Origin: Acidihalobacter ferrooxydans
GTDB lineage: Bacteria; Pseudomonadota; Gammaproteobacteria; DSM-5130; Acidihalobacteraceae
Reading direction: 5' to 3'
Assembly (NCBI RefSeq): GCF_001975725.1
Contig: NZ_CP019434.1
Location: forward strand, 1,568,387 to 1,632,386
DNA length: 64,000 nucleotides
Positions within the stretch are counted from its first letter, which is position 1; the number at the start of each line of letters is the position of its first letter. The position numbers were made by a program, and so were the translations under genes. This document shows, piece after piece, positions 55,394 through 64,000 of this stretch. Under the pieces are notes generated by a model. The model saw only the letters and a program-made list of their open reading frames with translations. It had not been told where the DNA came from and did no database searches.

Positions 55394-56365
55394 ATGGACG
55401 ACAAGAAACAGCCCATTGTGATCAAGAAGGTGGTCAAGCACCAAGGTCATCATGGCGGTGCCTGGAAGGTTGCCTATGCTGACTTCGTGACGGCCATGAT
55501 GGCTTTTTTTCTGTTGATGTGGTTGCTCGGTTCAACCACGCCGCAGCAGCGTGCCGGATTATCGCAATTTTTCACCAATCCCAGCGCGATACAGGGGCCT
55601 GGCGGCGCCAGCACCAGCATGATCAAACTTGGGGGCACCCAGGATATGCCGACGGGCCCGACGCAAGAGACGAGTTTGGGTGGTTCGCCGCGCCCGAACC
55701 AATCCGCGTTGGCTCGTGAGGCAGCCAGGCGTGACCTTCAGCGTCTGCAAACTCTGGAGGTCAAGCTCAAGGACGCGATCGACAAAAGTCAGGCGCTCAA
55801 GCCGTTCAAAGATCAATTGTTGATCAATCTGACACCGGAAGGGCTGCGCATTCAGATCATAGACAAGGAAAATCGTCCCATGTTTCAACAGGGGCGTGCG
55901 GTGCTGATGCCCTATGCGGATATCATCCTGAAGCGAATTGGTACATTTCTCGAGACGGTGCCGAATAAAATCAGCATTACCGGGTCCACAGATGCCGTTA
56001 AGTTCCGAAATGGCACTATGAGCAATTGGTTGCTTTCCGCGGAACGCGCCAACGCGGCCCGTGAGGCTTTGATTGCCGGTGGGATGCCCAAGAACCGGGT
56101 TGCGCAACTTGTGGGTCTGAGCGATACGGTTCTTTTCAATAAGAAAGATCCTTATGCGGCAGTCAACCGTCGGATCAGCATTATTGTGCTTAACAAAAAG
56201 GCTGAAGCGACTGTGGCGCGGGCCGATCAGTACGCTATAGGCGGGAAATCCGCCAAATCCGCTCCGGTATCATTGGGAGCGAAAGTGGCCGGTAGTCATT
56301 CTTCAGGAGTGACTTCGCCACCAGCAGGCATCTCAAGCGCGCAGACAGCACCGACCACGCATTGA
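55394..56365 (+). CDS. motB: flagellar motor stator protein MotB
   Basis: A 323-residue stator subunit anchored to peptidoglycan. The single membrane segment (about 28-47) contains the proton-carrying D30 (VAYADFVTAMMAFFLLMW). The OmpA-like domain (about 150-275) has ITGSTDAVKF and NWLLSAERANAAR. GGAG precedes ATG 55394. Proton rather than sodium coupling is likely from the MotA/MotB type. Confidence 0.95.
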   Translation: MDDKKQPIVIKKVVKHQGHHGGAWKVAYADFVTAMMAFFLLMWLLGSTTPQQRAGLSQFFTNPSAIQGPGGASTSMIKLGGTQDMPTGPTQETSLGGSPRPNQSALAREAARRDLQRLQTLEVKLKDAIDKSQALKPFKDQLLINLTPEGLRIQIIDKENRPMFQQGRAVLMPYADIILKRIGTFLETVPNKISITGSTDAVKFRNGTMSNWLLSAERANAAREALIAGGMPKNRVAQLVGLSDTVLFNKKDPYAAVNRRISIIVLNKKAEATVARADQYAIGGKSAKSAPVSLGAKVAGSHSSGVTSPPAGISSAQTAPTTH

Positions 56366-56633
56366 TCGTCGATTTGGCGCCTGGGCGAAAGGCCACCCAT
56401 GATCGCTCTCTATCGACCCGACGACCGCAAACGTCTGGCTTGACGCTTGGGGACATGCCGCAAGCTTCTGGCCGAGTGGTGGACGGGCGCATCGCGCCTG
56501 ACGAGCACGTCGCAAACGAAAGCACTGTAGACAAATAATTGGCGTTTCGCGTCTGTGCCAGTGGCAATAGACAGTATTTTGACGTCGGCAATCCGGAATC
56601 GAATTTGCCGCAGGGCGGCGAATCATTGCCGCT

Positions 56634-56696
56634 CTAGGAGCCTGTCGGACTTGGAGGATCGCCGCAGCCGATTCTTCCCAAGTCTGACAGGCCCCT
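56634..56696. repeat. family 2 element, copy f (short form)
   Basis: A 63-base short form. CTAGGAGCCTGTCGGACTTG (from 56634) and the reverse of the right end AGGGGCCTGTCAGACTTGG are joined by a short centre. Family 2 thus has long and short forms, as does family 1. The surrounding gap 56366-56779 contains no supported gene. Confidence 0.75.
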
Positions 56697-56779
56697 CGCT
56701 TCGGCGCATTGGAGCTGGTGCTGCGTTTTTCATTCTGATTTCAGGTCGGCCTGATCGGATCTGTGTCATCAGGAATCGA

Positions 56780-56795
56780 TGGCATCCTTATTGCA
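56780..56795 (+). promoter_or_regulatory. sigma-54 promoter of the flgB operon
   Basis: TGGCATCCTTATTGCA has GG (56781-56782) and GC (56793-56794) ten bases apart and fits TGGCA-N6-TTGCA. It is 37 bases before flgB. This matches the sigma-54 (FleQ/FlrC) control of rod-hook genes in Pseudomonas and Vibrio. Confidence 0.82.
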
Positions 56796-56831
56796 ACATC
56801 TCCGGCGACGAACATTACCCGGAGGCGGGGC

Positions 56832-57233
56832 ATGCCATTTTCCATCAATCAGGCGTTGGGACCTTTTCCCCAGATCCTGCAACTCGAGGCCAAACGGGCA
56901 CAATTACTCGCGTCGAACATCGCCAATGCCGACACGCCGAATTACAAGGCGCGCGACCTTGATTTCAAGGCCGCCATGCAGGCCATAGAAGGCAAGCAGT
57001 CGCATTTGCCGCTGGCACCGCCGGCTGCCGGACCCACGCTCCAACCGACCGGGTCTGTCTCGCAGCCGGTGACGATGTATCAGGTGCCGCTCCAGCCTTC
57101 ACTGGATGGAAACACTGTGGATCTGCAGCGCAACGAGGCGCAATTCGGGGAGAACGCGCTGCGTTATCAAGCGACCCTGACCTTTCTCGGCAGCCGCATC
57201 AGCGGCCTGCGCAAGGCGCTGACGGGTCAATAG
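56832..57233 (+). CDS. flgB: flagellar basal-body rod protein FlgB
   Basis: A 133-residue proximal rod protein exported through the flagellar type III apparatus. It has the rod motif LLASNIANADTPNYKARD near residues 28-45 and the C-terminal helix RYQATLTFLGSRISGLRKAL. ATG 56832 follows GGAGGCGGGG. It opens the flgBCDEFGHIJ operon under a sigma-54 promoter. Confidence 0.94.
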   Translation: MPFSINQALGPFPQILQLEAKRAQLLASNIANADTPNYKARDLDFKAAMQAIEGKQSHLPLAPPAAGPTLQPTGSVSQPVTMYQVPLQPSLDGNTVDLQRNEAQFGENALRYQATLTFLGSRISGLRKALTGQ

Positions 57234-57258
57234 ACTCGATTGACTAAGGAGTACCGCC

Positions 57259-57693
57259 ATGAGCCTGTATAACATTTTCGGAATCGCCGGTTCGGGCATG
57301 AGCGCCCAGAGCGTCCGTCTCAACACCGTTGCCAGCAATCTGGCGAACGCCAATGACGTGGCCGGCAGCGAAAAAGATGCCTACCGCGCGCGCCAGCCGA
57401 TTTTCAAAGCCGTGTTGTTGAATGCCCAGCAAGGAGCCGGAAACGGCCCGAGCCAGGCCGCGTATGGCGTCGAGGTGACGGGTGTCCAGCAGAGCGCGGC
57501 GCCCATCCGCAAAGAATATCAACCCGGCAATCCCTTGGCCGACAAACAGGGTTATGTCTATACCTCGAACGTCAATCCTGTCGAGCAACTCGCGAACATG
57601 ATCTCAGCTTCGCGCAGCTATCAAAGCGACGTGAATATGATCAGCACGACCCAAAAACTACTGCTGAACACTTTGCAGTTGGCCAACAAGTAA
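57259..57693 (+). CDS. flgC: flagellar basal-body rod protein FlgC
   Basis: A 144-residue rod protein. N-terminal GIAGSGMSAQSVRLNTVASN and LANANDVAGS are the conserved rod motif; the C-terminal helix MISASRSYQSDVNMISTTQK is typical. AAGGAG precedes ATG 57259, 25 bases after flgB. Confidence 0.95.
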   Translation: MSLYNIFGIAGSGMSAQSVRLNTVASNLANANDVAGSEKDAYRARQPIFKAVLLNAQQGAGNGPSQAAYGVEVTGVQQSAAPIRKEYQPGNPLADKQGYVYTSNVNPVEQLANMISASRSYQSDVNMISTTQKLLLNTLQLANK

Positions 57694-57720
57694 TCTCGCT
57701 GCGATATCAAGGAGCCGGTG

Positions 57721-58431
57721 ATGAGTATTACCACGAACACCAACAACTCAAGCAACATTTATCAGCAGCTGGGTTTGACTACGGCCTCGACGGCCGCCTC
57801 CGGAACGACGTCCGGCAGCACGGGTGCAAGCAGTTTGGGCGAGAGCACGTTTCTCAAATTGATGGTCACGGAACTGCAAAACCAGGACCCGACGAGCCCA
57901 TTGAAAAGTCAGAATTTTCTGGCTCAACTCGCTCAGTTCAGCGCAGTTTCCGGGATTCAGAATTTACAGACAACCGTGAGCGGTCTGGCCGGATCGTTGA
58001 GCAAGACACAAACCCTCCAGGCGGCGGGTCTGGTCGGGCGTAATGTGCTTGTGTCCGCCTCGCAGGCGGATTTGCCAAGCCAGGGTTCGCTCAACGGCGC
58101 GGTCGATGTGACAACTCCAGCCAAGGACGTTGTCGTCGGTATTTACAACGCGAGCGGTCAATTGGTCAGGCAACTCGATCTTGGTATGCAATCGGCAGGA
58201 CTGGCCTCGTTCAGTTGGGACGGCAAGAACGCGCAGGGTGGCTCTGCGCCAGCCGGTACCTACACGTTGCGTGCGGAAGGCGTTGTCAACGGAAAGAATG
58301 AAGCACTGGGTACTTTGACCGATGCCCCGGTCAACAGCGTCACTCTCGATCAAAAAAACGCAGGCGTGACCCTGGGGCTGGGCAACGGTCTGGGCAGCGT
58401 TGATCTGTCCAAGGTGCGCAGGATCAGTTGA
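57721..58431 (+). CDS. flgD: flagellar hook assembly protein FlgD
   Basis: A 236-residue hook cap. The conserved N-terminal FLKLMVTELQNQDPTSPLKSQ is seen, followed by a FlgD Ig-like/Tudor region (110-230). ATG 57721 has AAGGAG at eight bases; GTG 57718 is an alternative. Its TGA stop (58429-58431) is part of the first bases of repeat copy I. Confidence 0.93.
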   Translation: MSITTNTNNSSNIYQQLGLTTASTAASGTTSGSTGASSLGESTFLKLMVTELQNQDPTSPLKSQNFLAQLAQFSAVSGIQNLQTTVSGLAGSLSKTQTLQAAGLVGRNVLVSASQADLPSQGSLNGAVDVTTPAKDVVVGIYNASGQLVRQLDLGMQSAGLASFSWDGKNAQGGSAPAGTYTLRAEGVVNGKNEALGTLTDAPVNSVTLDQKNAGVTLGLGNGLGSVDLSKVRRIS

Positions 58432-58486
58432 ACCCAGACAGTCGATCAGGCAAGGGCGCTTTTCCTAACGGATTATCCGGATTGAG
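58428..58486. repeat. family 1 element, copy I (short form)
   Basis: The left arm TTGAACCCAGACAGTCGATC (from 58428) and the right arm, reversed, CTCAATCCGGATAATCCGTT form a 59-base palindrome. The centre CAAGGGCGCTTTTCCTAACG is nearly that of copy D. It sits within the flagellar operon between flgD and flgE. Confidence 0.75.
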
Positions 58487-58521
58487 TTCAGTAACAAACT
58501 ACGCAAGATAGGAGAGAAACC

Positions 58522-59781
58522 ATGGCATTTGGGACAGCTTTGACAGGTTTGAACGCCGCATCCGAGGCCTTGAATGTGACTGGTAACAACATTGCCAATG
58601 CCGGTACCACGGGGTTCAAGGAATCGCGGGCCGAGTTTGGTGATATCTATTCGGTTGCCTACGGCGGTATCAGCAATCGGGCAATCGGCCAGGGAACCCA
58701 GCTGGAGGCTGTCAGTCAGCAATTCAGCCAGGGGTCGCTGAACAACACGGGCAACGCGCTGGATCTAGCGATAAACGGCAAAGGTTTTTTCACGTTCAGC
58801 GACAACGGCTCGCAAGTCTACAGTCGAGCCGGCACCTTGCAGGTCAATCGGGATGGTTTGGTTGTCAACGCCCTGAATCAGCCTTTGCAGGTGTATGCAC
58901 CAACCGGCACTTCGAGCACGAATCCGACTTTCAATCAGGGTAGTCTGTCGGACCTGCAACTCTCCACGGCTTCGGGTAAGCCCCAGGCGACGAGTACGGT
59001 CAATGAGGTCGTCAATCTCAGCGCCAAGGCTCCTGACCTTGGCGCAGGCACCATCACCCCCAGCAATCCAAGCACCTATACCTATTCCAGTCCGGTCACG
59101 GTGTATGACTCGCTGGGCGCGTCACACACCGCAGTTGTTTATTTCCGCAAGGACACCACGACAGCGGCCACCACGGGAACGCCGGGTTCCTCGACCTGGA
59201 ACGTGCTGGCTGAAATCGACGGCCAGAGCGTGACTTCGGCGCCCACGCAGCTTACGTTCAATGACAATGGCGCCCTGACCTCGCCCAGCAATGGCAATAT
59301 CGCCATCAGCGGCTTCAATCCAAGTAACGGCGCTGCGCCGCTTTCATTCACTCTGGGCTTGACCGGCTCCACCATGTTCGGCGACAGCAATAGCGTCAAT
59401 AGCCTGACCCAGAACGGCTATGCCGCCGGGCGCCTTTCGGGACTGAGTATTTCCAATTCCGGCGTCGTTTCCGCTAATTTCACCAACGGGCAGACCCAGG
59501 CTCTGGGGCAGGTGGCCCTGGCTGATTTCGCGAACCCTCAGGGTTTGCAATCCATCGGAAATACCGAATGGGCACAGACGTATGATTCTGGTTCGGTACG
59601 CCTCGGCACGGCCGGCAGCGGCACTTTTGGCAATATCCAGTCCGGTGCGCTGGAGAATTCCAATGTGGATCTGGCTAAGCAACTGGTCGATCTGATCACC
59701 GAGCAGCGCAATTACCAGGCCAATGCCAAAACCATTTCCACGGCCAATGCCGTGACTCAAACCATTATCCAGATGGCTTGA
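58522..59781 (+). CDS. flgE: flagellar hook protein FlgE
   Basis: A 419-residue hook subunit. N-terminal ALTGLNAASEALNVTGNNIA and the C-terminal LVDLITEQRNYQANAKTIST are the D0 helices; the Ser/Thr/Gly-rich middle is the hook surface. The length is normal. GGAGAG precedes ATG 58522. Confidence 0.95.
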   Translation: MAFGTALTGLNAASEALNVTGNNIANAGTTGFKESRAEFGDIYSVAYGGISNRAIGQGTQLEAVSQQFSQGSLNNTGNALDLAINGKGFFTFSDNGSQVYSRAGTLQVNRDGLVVNALNQPLQVYAPTGTSSTNPTFNQGSLSDLQLSTASGKPQATSTVNEVVNLSAKAPDLGAGTITPSNPSTYTYSSPVTVYDSLGASHTAVVYFRKDTTTAATTGTPGSSTWNVLAEIDGQSVTSAPTQLTFNDNGALTSPSNGNIAISGFNPSNGAAPLSFTLGLTGSTMFGDSNSVNSLTQNGYAAGRLSGLSISNSGVVSANFTNGQTQALGQVALADFANPQGLQSIGNTEWAQTYDSGSVRLGTAGSGTFGNIQSGALENSNVDLAKQLVDLITEQRNYQANAKTISTANAVTQTIIQMA

Positions 59782-59804
59782 TCGACGCGCAGTGAGGAAG
59801 ACTC

Positions 59805-60542
59805 ATGGATCGCATGCTCTATATCGCAATGTCGGGCGCCAAGGAAATCATGCTCCAGCAGGCGAACACGGCGAACAATCTGGCCAACGCGGACACCACC
59901 GGCTTCAAGCGCGATTACCAGGCCTTCAAGGCGGTGCCGGTTACCGGGCCGGGTTACGCCAGCCGCATTTACCCCCAGGATGCGGGGGTGGGCACGGATT
60001 TCACCCCGGGGCCGCTGATCGCCACCGGCAATCCGCTCGACATCGCGCTCAAGGGGCCAGGCTGGATCGCCGTCCAGGGTCCGAATGGAAAAGAGCAATA
60101 CACCCGCGCCGGCGATCTGCGCATCGATGCCAACGGCATTCTGACGACCTCCCAGGGCTACCCGGTGCTCGGCAGTTCAGGGCCGATCTCGATTCCTCCG
60201 AGCAGTAAGATTGCCATCGGCAGCGACGGCACCGTCACCGTCCAGCCGGACGGGCAGGGGCCGAATGCCCTGGCGGTGATTGATCAGATCAAGCTTGTCG
60301 ATCCGCCGCCTTCGGAACTGACCCGAAGTGCCGACGGGCTCATGCAGACCCGCAATGGCCAGCCGGCACCTGCGGCCAATGTAGTGGTTGAATCGGGCAT
60401 GCTCGAGGGGAGCAATGTCAACCCGGTAGACAGCATGGTGCGCATGATTTCATTGGCCCGTCAGTATGAACTGCAGGTGAAGACCATGCAGACCGCCCAG
60501 CGGAACGCGCAGGCCAGCGCGCAACTCATCAATCTTGGCTGA
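59805..60542 (+). CDS. flgF: flagellar basal-body rod protein FlgF
   Basis: A 245-residue proximal rod protein. It begins [20 protein letters not shown], with [18 protein letters not shown]; the C-terminus [20 protein letters not shown] is conserved. GAGGAAG precedes ATG 59805. Confidence 0.95.
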   Translation: MDRMLYIAMSGAKEIMLQQANTANNLANADTTGFKRDYQAFKAVPVTGPGYASRIYPQDAGVGTDFTPGPLIATGNPLDIALKGPGWIAVQGPNGKEQYTRAGDLRIDANGILTTSQGYPVLGSSGPISIPPSSKIAIGSDGTVTVQPDGQGPNALAVIDQIKLVDPPPSELTRSADGLMQTRNGQPAPAANVVVESGMLEGSNVNPVDSMVRMISLARQYELQVKTMQTAQRNAQASAQLINLG

Positions 60543-60571
60543 TAGTCCAACCGACTCAGGAGCACACCGCA

Positions 60572-61357
60572 ATGAATCCCGCACTCTGGATCGCCATGAC
60601 CGGGCTTAACGCCCAGCAGACCAACATGGACGTCATCGCCAACAATCTGGCCAATGTCAACACCACGGGTTTCAAGCGAGGCCGCGCCAGTTTCGAGTCG
60701 CTGATTTATCAGAACGTGCGCCAGCCCGGCGCCCAGTCGACTCAGAATACGCAACTGCCCACCGGCCTGATGCTGGGCACGGGTGTTCGGATCGGTTCCA
60801 CCGAAAAACTGTTCACCCAGGGCAATATCATCCAGACCAAGAACAATCTGGACGTGGCGATCCAGGGGCAGGGGTTCTTGCAGATCCTCATGCCGGACGG
60901 CACCACGGCCTATACTCGCGACGGCTCTTTTCAGCTCGACAGCAGCGGGCAGATCGTCACCGCCAGCGGATATCCGTTGCAGCCGGCAATCACGGTGCCG
61001 ACCAACACCACCAGCGTCACCATCGGCTCCGATGGCACGGTTACCGCAACCGTGGCCGGCAGCACCACACCCACCCAGATCGGCACCATCCAGTTGGCCA
61101 ATTTCATCAATCCGGCCGGCCTGCAACCGATCGGAAACAACCTGTACGAAGCCACCGCTGCGAGCGGCTCCGCGCAGACCGGGACTCCAGGGCTCAACGG
61201 TCTTGGCACTCTGCAGCAGGGGGCGCTGGAAACCTCCAACGTGAACGTGGTTGAGTCGCTGGTCAATATGATCGAAACCCAGCGCGCCTATGAAATCAAC
61301 TCCAAGGCGATTTCAACCACCGATCAGATGTTGCAGTACCTCAACAACAACGTCTGA
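60572..61357 (+). CDS. flgG: flagellar basal-body rod protein FlgG
   Basis: A 261-residue distal rod protein. [20 protein letters not shown] and [20 protein letters not shown] start it; the C-terminal [20 protein letters not shown] is typical. AGGAG lies before ATG 60572. Confidence 0.96.
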   Translation: MNPALWIAMTGLNAQQTNMDVIANNLANVNTTGFKRGRASFESLIYQNVRQPGAQSTQNTQLPTGLMLGTGVRIGSTEKLFTQGNIIQTKNNLDVAIQGQGFLQILMPDGTTAYTRDGSFQLDSSGQIVTASGYPLQPAITVPTNTTSVTIGSDGTVTATVAGSTTPTQIGTIQLANFINPAGLQPIGNNLYEATAASGSAQTGTPGLNGLGTLQQGALETSNVNVVESLVNMIETQRAYEINSKAISTTDQMLQYLNNNV

Positions 61358-61369
61358 GCGAAACCGATC

Positions 61370-62050
61370 ATGATGACTCTGCGTCAACTGGCGATATCAC
61401 TATCAACTCTGGGGCTGCTTGCCATGGGCGGTTGTGCCACCATCGGCCCCAATCCGATTCCGCCGGACAATCCCAAGTACGCGGCGGTCATGCCCGTGGC
61501 GCCCAAGACTGCCTCGCAGAACAACGGCTCGCTGTATCAAAGCCAGCAGGACACTTCGCTGTTCGTCGATCCAAAAGCACACCGTGTGGGCGATCTGCTG
61601 ACGGTGGTTCTCAATGAAAGCACTTCGGCCACCAAATCGGCCGACACCACTTCCTCGAAAAAGACCGGCGTGAGCGTGGCGACACCGAGCCTGCTCGGGC
61701 AGACGATTCCCAAGCTGGGCGCCAGCGTATCCAGCGGGAACAGTTTTGCCGGCAAGGGGCAGTCCTCGCAGAGCAATACCATGAGCGGAACCATCACCGT
61801 GACAGTCGCCAAGGTGCTGTCCAACGGCAATCTGCTGGTGCAGGGGCAGAACTGGATCACCATCAATCAGGGGCGGGAATACATCCGTCTGCGCGGCATC
61901 GTCGATCCGTCCAATATCACCCCTCAGAACACGGTGCTTTCAACCCAGGTCGCCGACGCCCACATCGGATATTTCGGCACAGGCCAGCTCAACAGTGCCA
62001 ATCGCGAAGGCTGGCTGGCGCGCTTCTTCAACGCATGGTGGCCGTTTTGA
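61370..62050 (+). CDS. flgH: flagellar L-ring protein FlgH
   Basis: A 226-residue outer-membrane lipoprotein of the L-ring. The lipobox is AMGGC with C22; VGDLLTVVLNESTSATKSAD and the C-terminal region LRGIVDPSNITPQNTVLST are family motifs. ATG 61370 and ATG 61373 are both possible. It overlaps flgI by a few bases. Confidence 0.95.
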   Translation: MMTLRQLAISLSTLGLLAMGGCATIGPNPIPPDNPKYAAVMPVAPKTASQNNGSLYQSQQDTSLFVDPKAHRVGDLLTVVLNESTSATKSADTTSSKKTGVSVATPSLLGQTIPKLGASVSSGNSFAGKGQSSQSNTMSGTITVTVAKVLSNGNLLVQGQNWITINQGREYIRLRGIVDPSNITPQNTVLSTQVADAHIGYFGTGQLNSANREGWLARFFNAWWPF

Positions 62051-63165
62051 AAACGCTTCGTATCTTATTGTTGTTGTTGCCGGTTTTGGCCGTAACGCAG
62101 GTCGGCTCAGGCAACGCCTTCGCCGAGACCGTACGCGATCTGGCGAGCATTTCCGGCGTGCGCAGCAACCAGCTGGTCGGCTATGGTCTGGTCGTGGGTC
62201 TCAACGGCACGGGTGACCAGACCTCACAGACACCATTCACCATCCAGAGCATCGAAAACATGCTGACCCGTTTCGGTGTCAACATTCCAAACAATGTCAA
62301 TCCGCAACTCAAGAACGTGGCCGCAGTCATGGTCACAGCGAGTCTGCCGCCTTTTGCCAGCCAGGGCCAGCATATCGACGTGACCGTATCCTCTATCGGC
62401 AACGCCAAGAGTCTGCGTGGAGGCGTGTTGCTGATGACCCCATTGAGGGCGGCCAATGGGCAGGTCTACGCTCTGGCGCAAGGCAATCTGGTGGTGGCCG
62501 GCTATCAGGCTAGCGGCGCGGGTGGCACGACTACTCAGGTCAACACGCCAACCGTGGGTTTGATTCCGAGCGGCGCGACTGTCGAGCGCAGTGTGTCAAC
62601 ACCCTTCGATCAGGGCAATACGTTGACTCTCAATCTCAATACACCGAGCTTTACCACCGCGACTCGTGTCGCACAAGCCATCAACAAGGCTGCGGGCCCC
62701 GGCACGGCAGAACCGAAAAATGCCGCGTCCATCCAGGTCAGCGTGCCGAAAAATCCTGGCAAGCGGGTCGCCTTCGTTTCCTTCATCCAAAACCTCAATA
62801 TCACCCCAGAACCGCCTCCAGCTCAGGTGATCGTTGATGCGCGCACCGGCACGGTGATCATCGGCGCCGGCGTGACGGTGCTGCCGGCCGCCGTCGCGCA
62901 TGGCAATCTGACCGTGACGATCAAGCAAAGCGCCAAAGTCAGCCAGCCGAAGCCCTTGTCGAGCGGACGCACCGTGGTCACCCCAAAGTCCAGCGTGTCG
63001 GCCAAACAGGCCAAGGCGCATGCTTTCGTCTTCAAGGCAGGTACGTCGCTCAATTCCATCGTCAGTGCGATCAATGCCGTGGGCGCCACGCCGGATGATC
63101 TTATCGCCATTCTCGAAGCGCTTAAAAAAGCCGGCGCTCTGCGCGCCAAGCTGGTGGTGATCTAG
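62035..63165 (+). CDS. flgI: flagellar P-ring protein FlgI
   Basis: A 376-residue periplasmic P-ring protein. It has a signal peptide (to about residue 30, GNAFA) and the start of the mature protein ETVRDLASISGVRSNQLVGY. The core VVGLNGTGDQTSQTPFT is conserved. ATG 62035 overlaps flgH by 16 bases; TTG 62047 (TTGA overlap) is an alternative and would keep the signal peptide. Confidence 0.95.
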   Translation: MVAVLKTLRILLLLLPVLAVTQVGSGNAFAETVRDLASISGVRSNQLVGYGLVVGLNGTGDQTSQTPFTIQSIENMLTRFGVNIPNNVNPQLKNVAAVMVTASLPPFASQGQHIDVTVSSIGNAKSLRGGVLLMTPLRAANGQVYALAQGNLVVAGYQASGAGGTTTQVNTPTVGLIPSGATVERSVSTPFDQGNTLTLNLNTPSFTTATRVAQAINKAAGPGTAEPKNAASIQVSVPKNPGKRVAFVSFIQNLNITPEPPPAQVIVDARTGTVIIGAGVTVLPAAVAHGNLTVTIKQSAKVSQPKPLSSGRTVVTPKSSVSAKQAKAHAFVFKAGTSLNSIVSAINAVGATPDDLIAILEALKKAGALRAKLVVI

Positions 63166-64000
63166 ATGACGATGCCGGGCGACGCCAATGTAATGGCTTC
63201 CGTGTACACGGACTTTCAGGGCCTGAACAGCCTCAAGGCAGCCGCGCACCAACAGACCACAGCAGCCAAAAAAGAAGCGGCCCGCCAGTTCGAGGCCGTG
63301 TTTATCGAAATGATGCTGCAGTCCATGCGTAAAGCGACCCCGAAAGACAGCCTGTTAGGCGATTCGCAGACGCGTCTCTATCGGGGTCTGTACGACCATC
63401 AGATCGCGCTCGACATGGCGCAGGGCTCCGGAATCGGTTTGCGCGGCATGATCGAAAAGGCTCTGGGCGTGAATTCGGCGTCGGGTGCACCCGGTTCAGA
63501 TTCTGTCAGTCAGGCGCATTCCTTACCTACGGGCCCGCGGCCGACAGCGACGGCACTCGGGAAAACCACGACGACAGGGCAGACCGACACTGCCAGCGAG
63601 TCTGCGCAGTGGCCACCTGCCACCCCCCAGGCGTTCGTCACGCAGGTGATGCCCTATGCGCGAGCGGCGGCGGCCAGGATCGGGGTTCAACCGGATGTGC
63701 TTGTCGCCCAGGCGGCGTTGGAAAGCGGCTGGGGCAAACGTGTGCCGCGCCTGGCCGATGGGCAGAGCAGCTATAACCTGTTCGGCATCAAGGCAGGGGC
63801 CAATTGGCAGGGTCAAACCGTAAACGTGCCCACGCTGGAGTACCGCGATGGCGTGGCTCACCGCGAGCAGGCCCGATTCCGGGCCTATTCATCGATCGCC
63901 GCCAGCTTTGCCGATTATGCCGGACTGATCACGCATCATCCGCGTTACCGGCAAGCCATTGCCGCCGCAGGCGATCCGACCGCCTACCTGCAGCAATTGC
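63166..64000 (+). CDS. flgJ: flagellar rod assembly protein/muramidase FlgJ (5' part)
   Basis: The frame from ATG 63166, immediately after the flgI stop, runs open to the window edge (278 codons). The N-terminal rod-cap domain (FEAVFIEMMLQSMRKATP, about residues 45-62) is followed by a linker and a glucosaminidase domain (VLVAQAALESGWGKRVPR, with YNLFGIKAG). FlgJ caps the rod and cuts peptidoglycan for it. The 3' end lies beyond the window. Confidence 0.94.
   Translation, partial: MTMPGDANVMASVYTDFQGLNSLKAAAHQQTTAAKKEAARQFEAVFIEMMLQSMRKATPKDSLLGDSQTRLYRGLYDHQIALDMAQGSGIGLRGMIEKALGVNSASGAPGSDSVSQAHSLPTGPRPTATALGKTTTTGQTDTASESAQWPPATPQAFVTQVMPYARAAAARIGVQPDVLVAQAALESGWGKRVPRLADGQSSYNLFGIKAGANWQGQTVNVPTLEYRDGVAHREQARFRAYSSIAASFADYAGLITHHPRYRQAIAAAGDPTAYLQQL

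Noticed and set aside
1-64000. tRNA, rRNA genes and CRISPR arrays
   Set aside because: No cloverleaf-like tRNA sequence, rRNA signature or regularly spaced repeat-spacer array was found by reading; a dedicated scan was not possible.

Overview
The window comes from a GC-rich gammaproteobacterium. The order trpF-trpB-trpA-accD-folC-dedD-cvpA-purF is typical of that class. RNase E keeps the E. coli residue numbering (D303, D346, C404, C407), and there is a flgB-flgJ flagellar operon plus a PEP-CTERM/Prs exopolysaccharide system. I cannot name the species; an environmental, possibly chemolithotrophic or Chromatiales-like organism would fit, but that is inference.

Layout. 1-1282: end of a sulfotransferase-like gene and a flippase-like membrane protein. 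1628-4300 (minus): rne, with a long non-coding upstream region. 5696-14069: tryptophan, fatty acid, folate and purine genes in a tightly overlapping chain, then an L,D-transpeptidase. 14303-16294: a Kelch-type secreted protein and a patatin-like lipase. 16741-34093: an accessory catabolic island, all on the plus strand. It starts with a candidate xanthine (NMT1-motif) riboswitch and an ABC importer. Then come a creatininase-family hydrolase, an NCS1 permease, two isopenicillin-N-synthase-like oxygenases, a CodA-like deaminase, an 8-oxoguanine-deaminase-like enzyme, a CocE/NonD hydrolase, an FAD oxidase and a biuret/triuret-type cysteine hydrolase. Together these suggest import and stepwise breakdown of a nitrogen-rich heterocycle such as an oxopurine. 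34528-49184: genes of a PEP-CTERM/exosortase-type surface system: nitroreductase, PP-loop amidotransferase, epimerase, a PEP-CTERM protein with a sigma-54 promoter, ThiF, PEP-CTERM acyltransferase, prsT, prsR, prsK and a frameshifted epsB. 49775-52567: an IS5-family and an IS1380-family element side by side. 52608-64000: an HDOD protein, motAB and flgB to flgJ (flgJ runs off the end).

Two families of short, non-coding, inverted-repeat elements (MITE-like, about 165 bp, with short versions of about 60-75 bp) are scattered through the intergenic regions. Family 1 has ends like TTGAACCCGGATAATCC; family 2 has ends like CTAGGAGCCTGTCGGACTTGG. Several copies abut or supply the stop codons of neighbouring genes.

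Sigma-54 appears to be a shared regulator: good -24/-12 matches precede the PEP-CTERM gene (whose cluster encodes the sigma-54 activator PrsR) and flgB, and a weaker one precedes the second substrate-binding protein of the catabolic island. No tRNA, rRNA or CRISPR array was seen.
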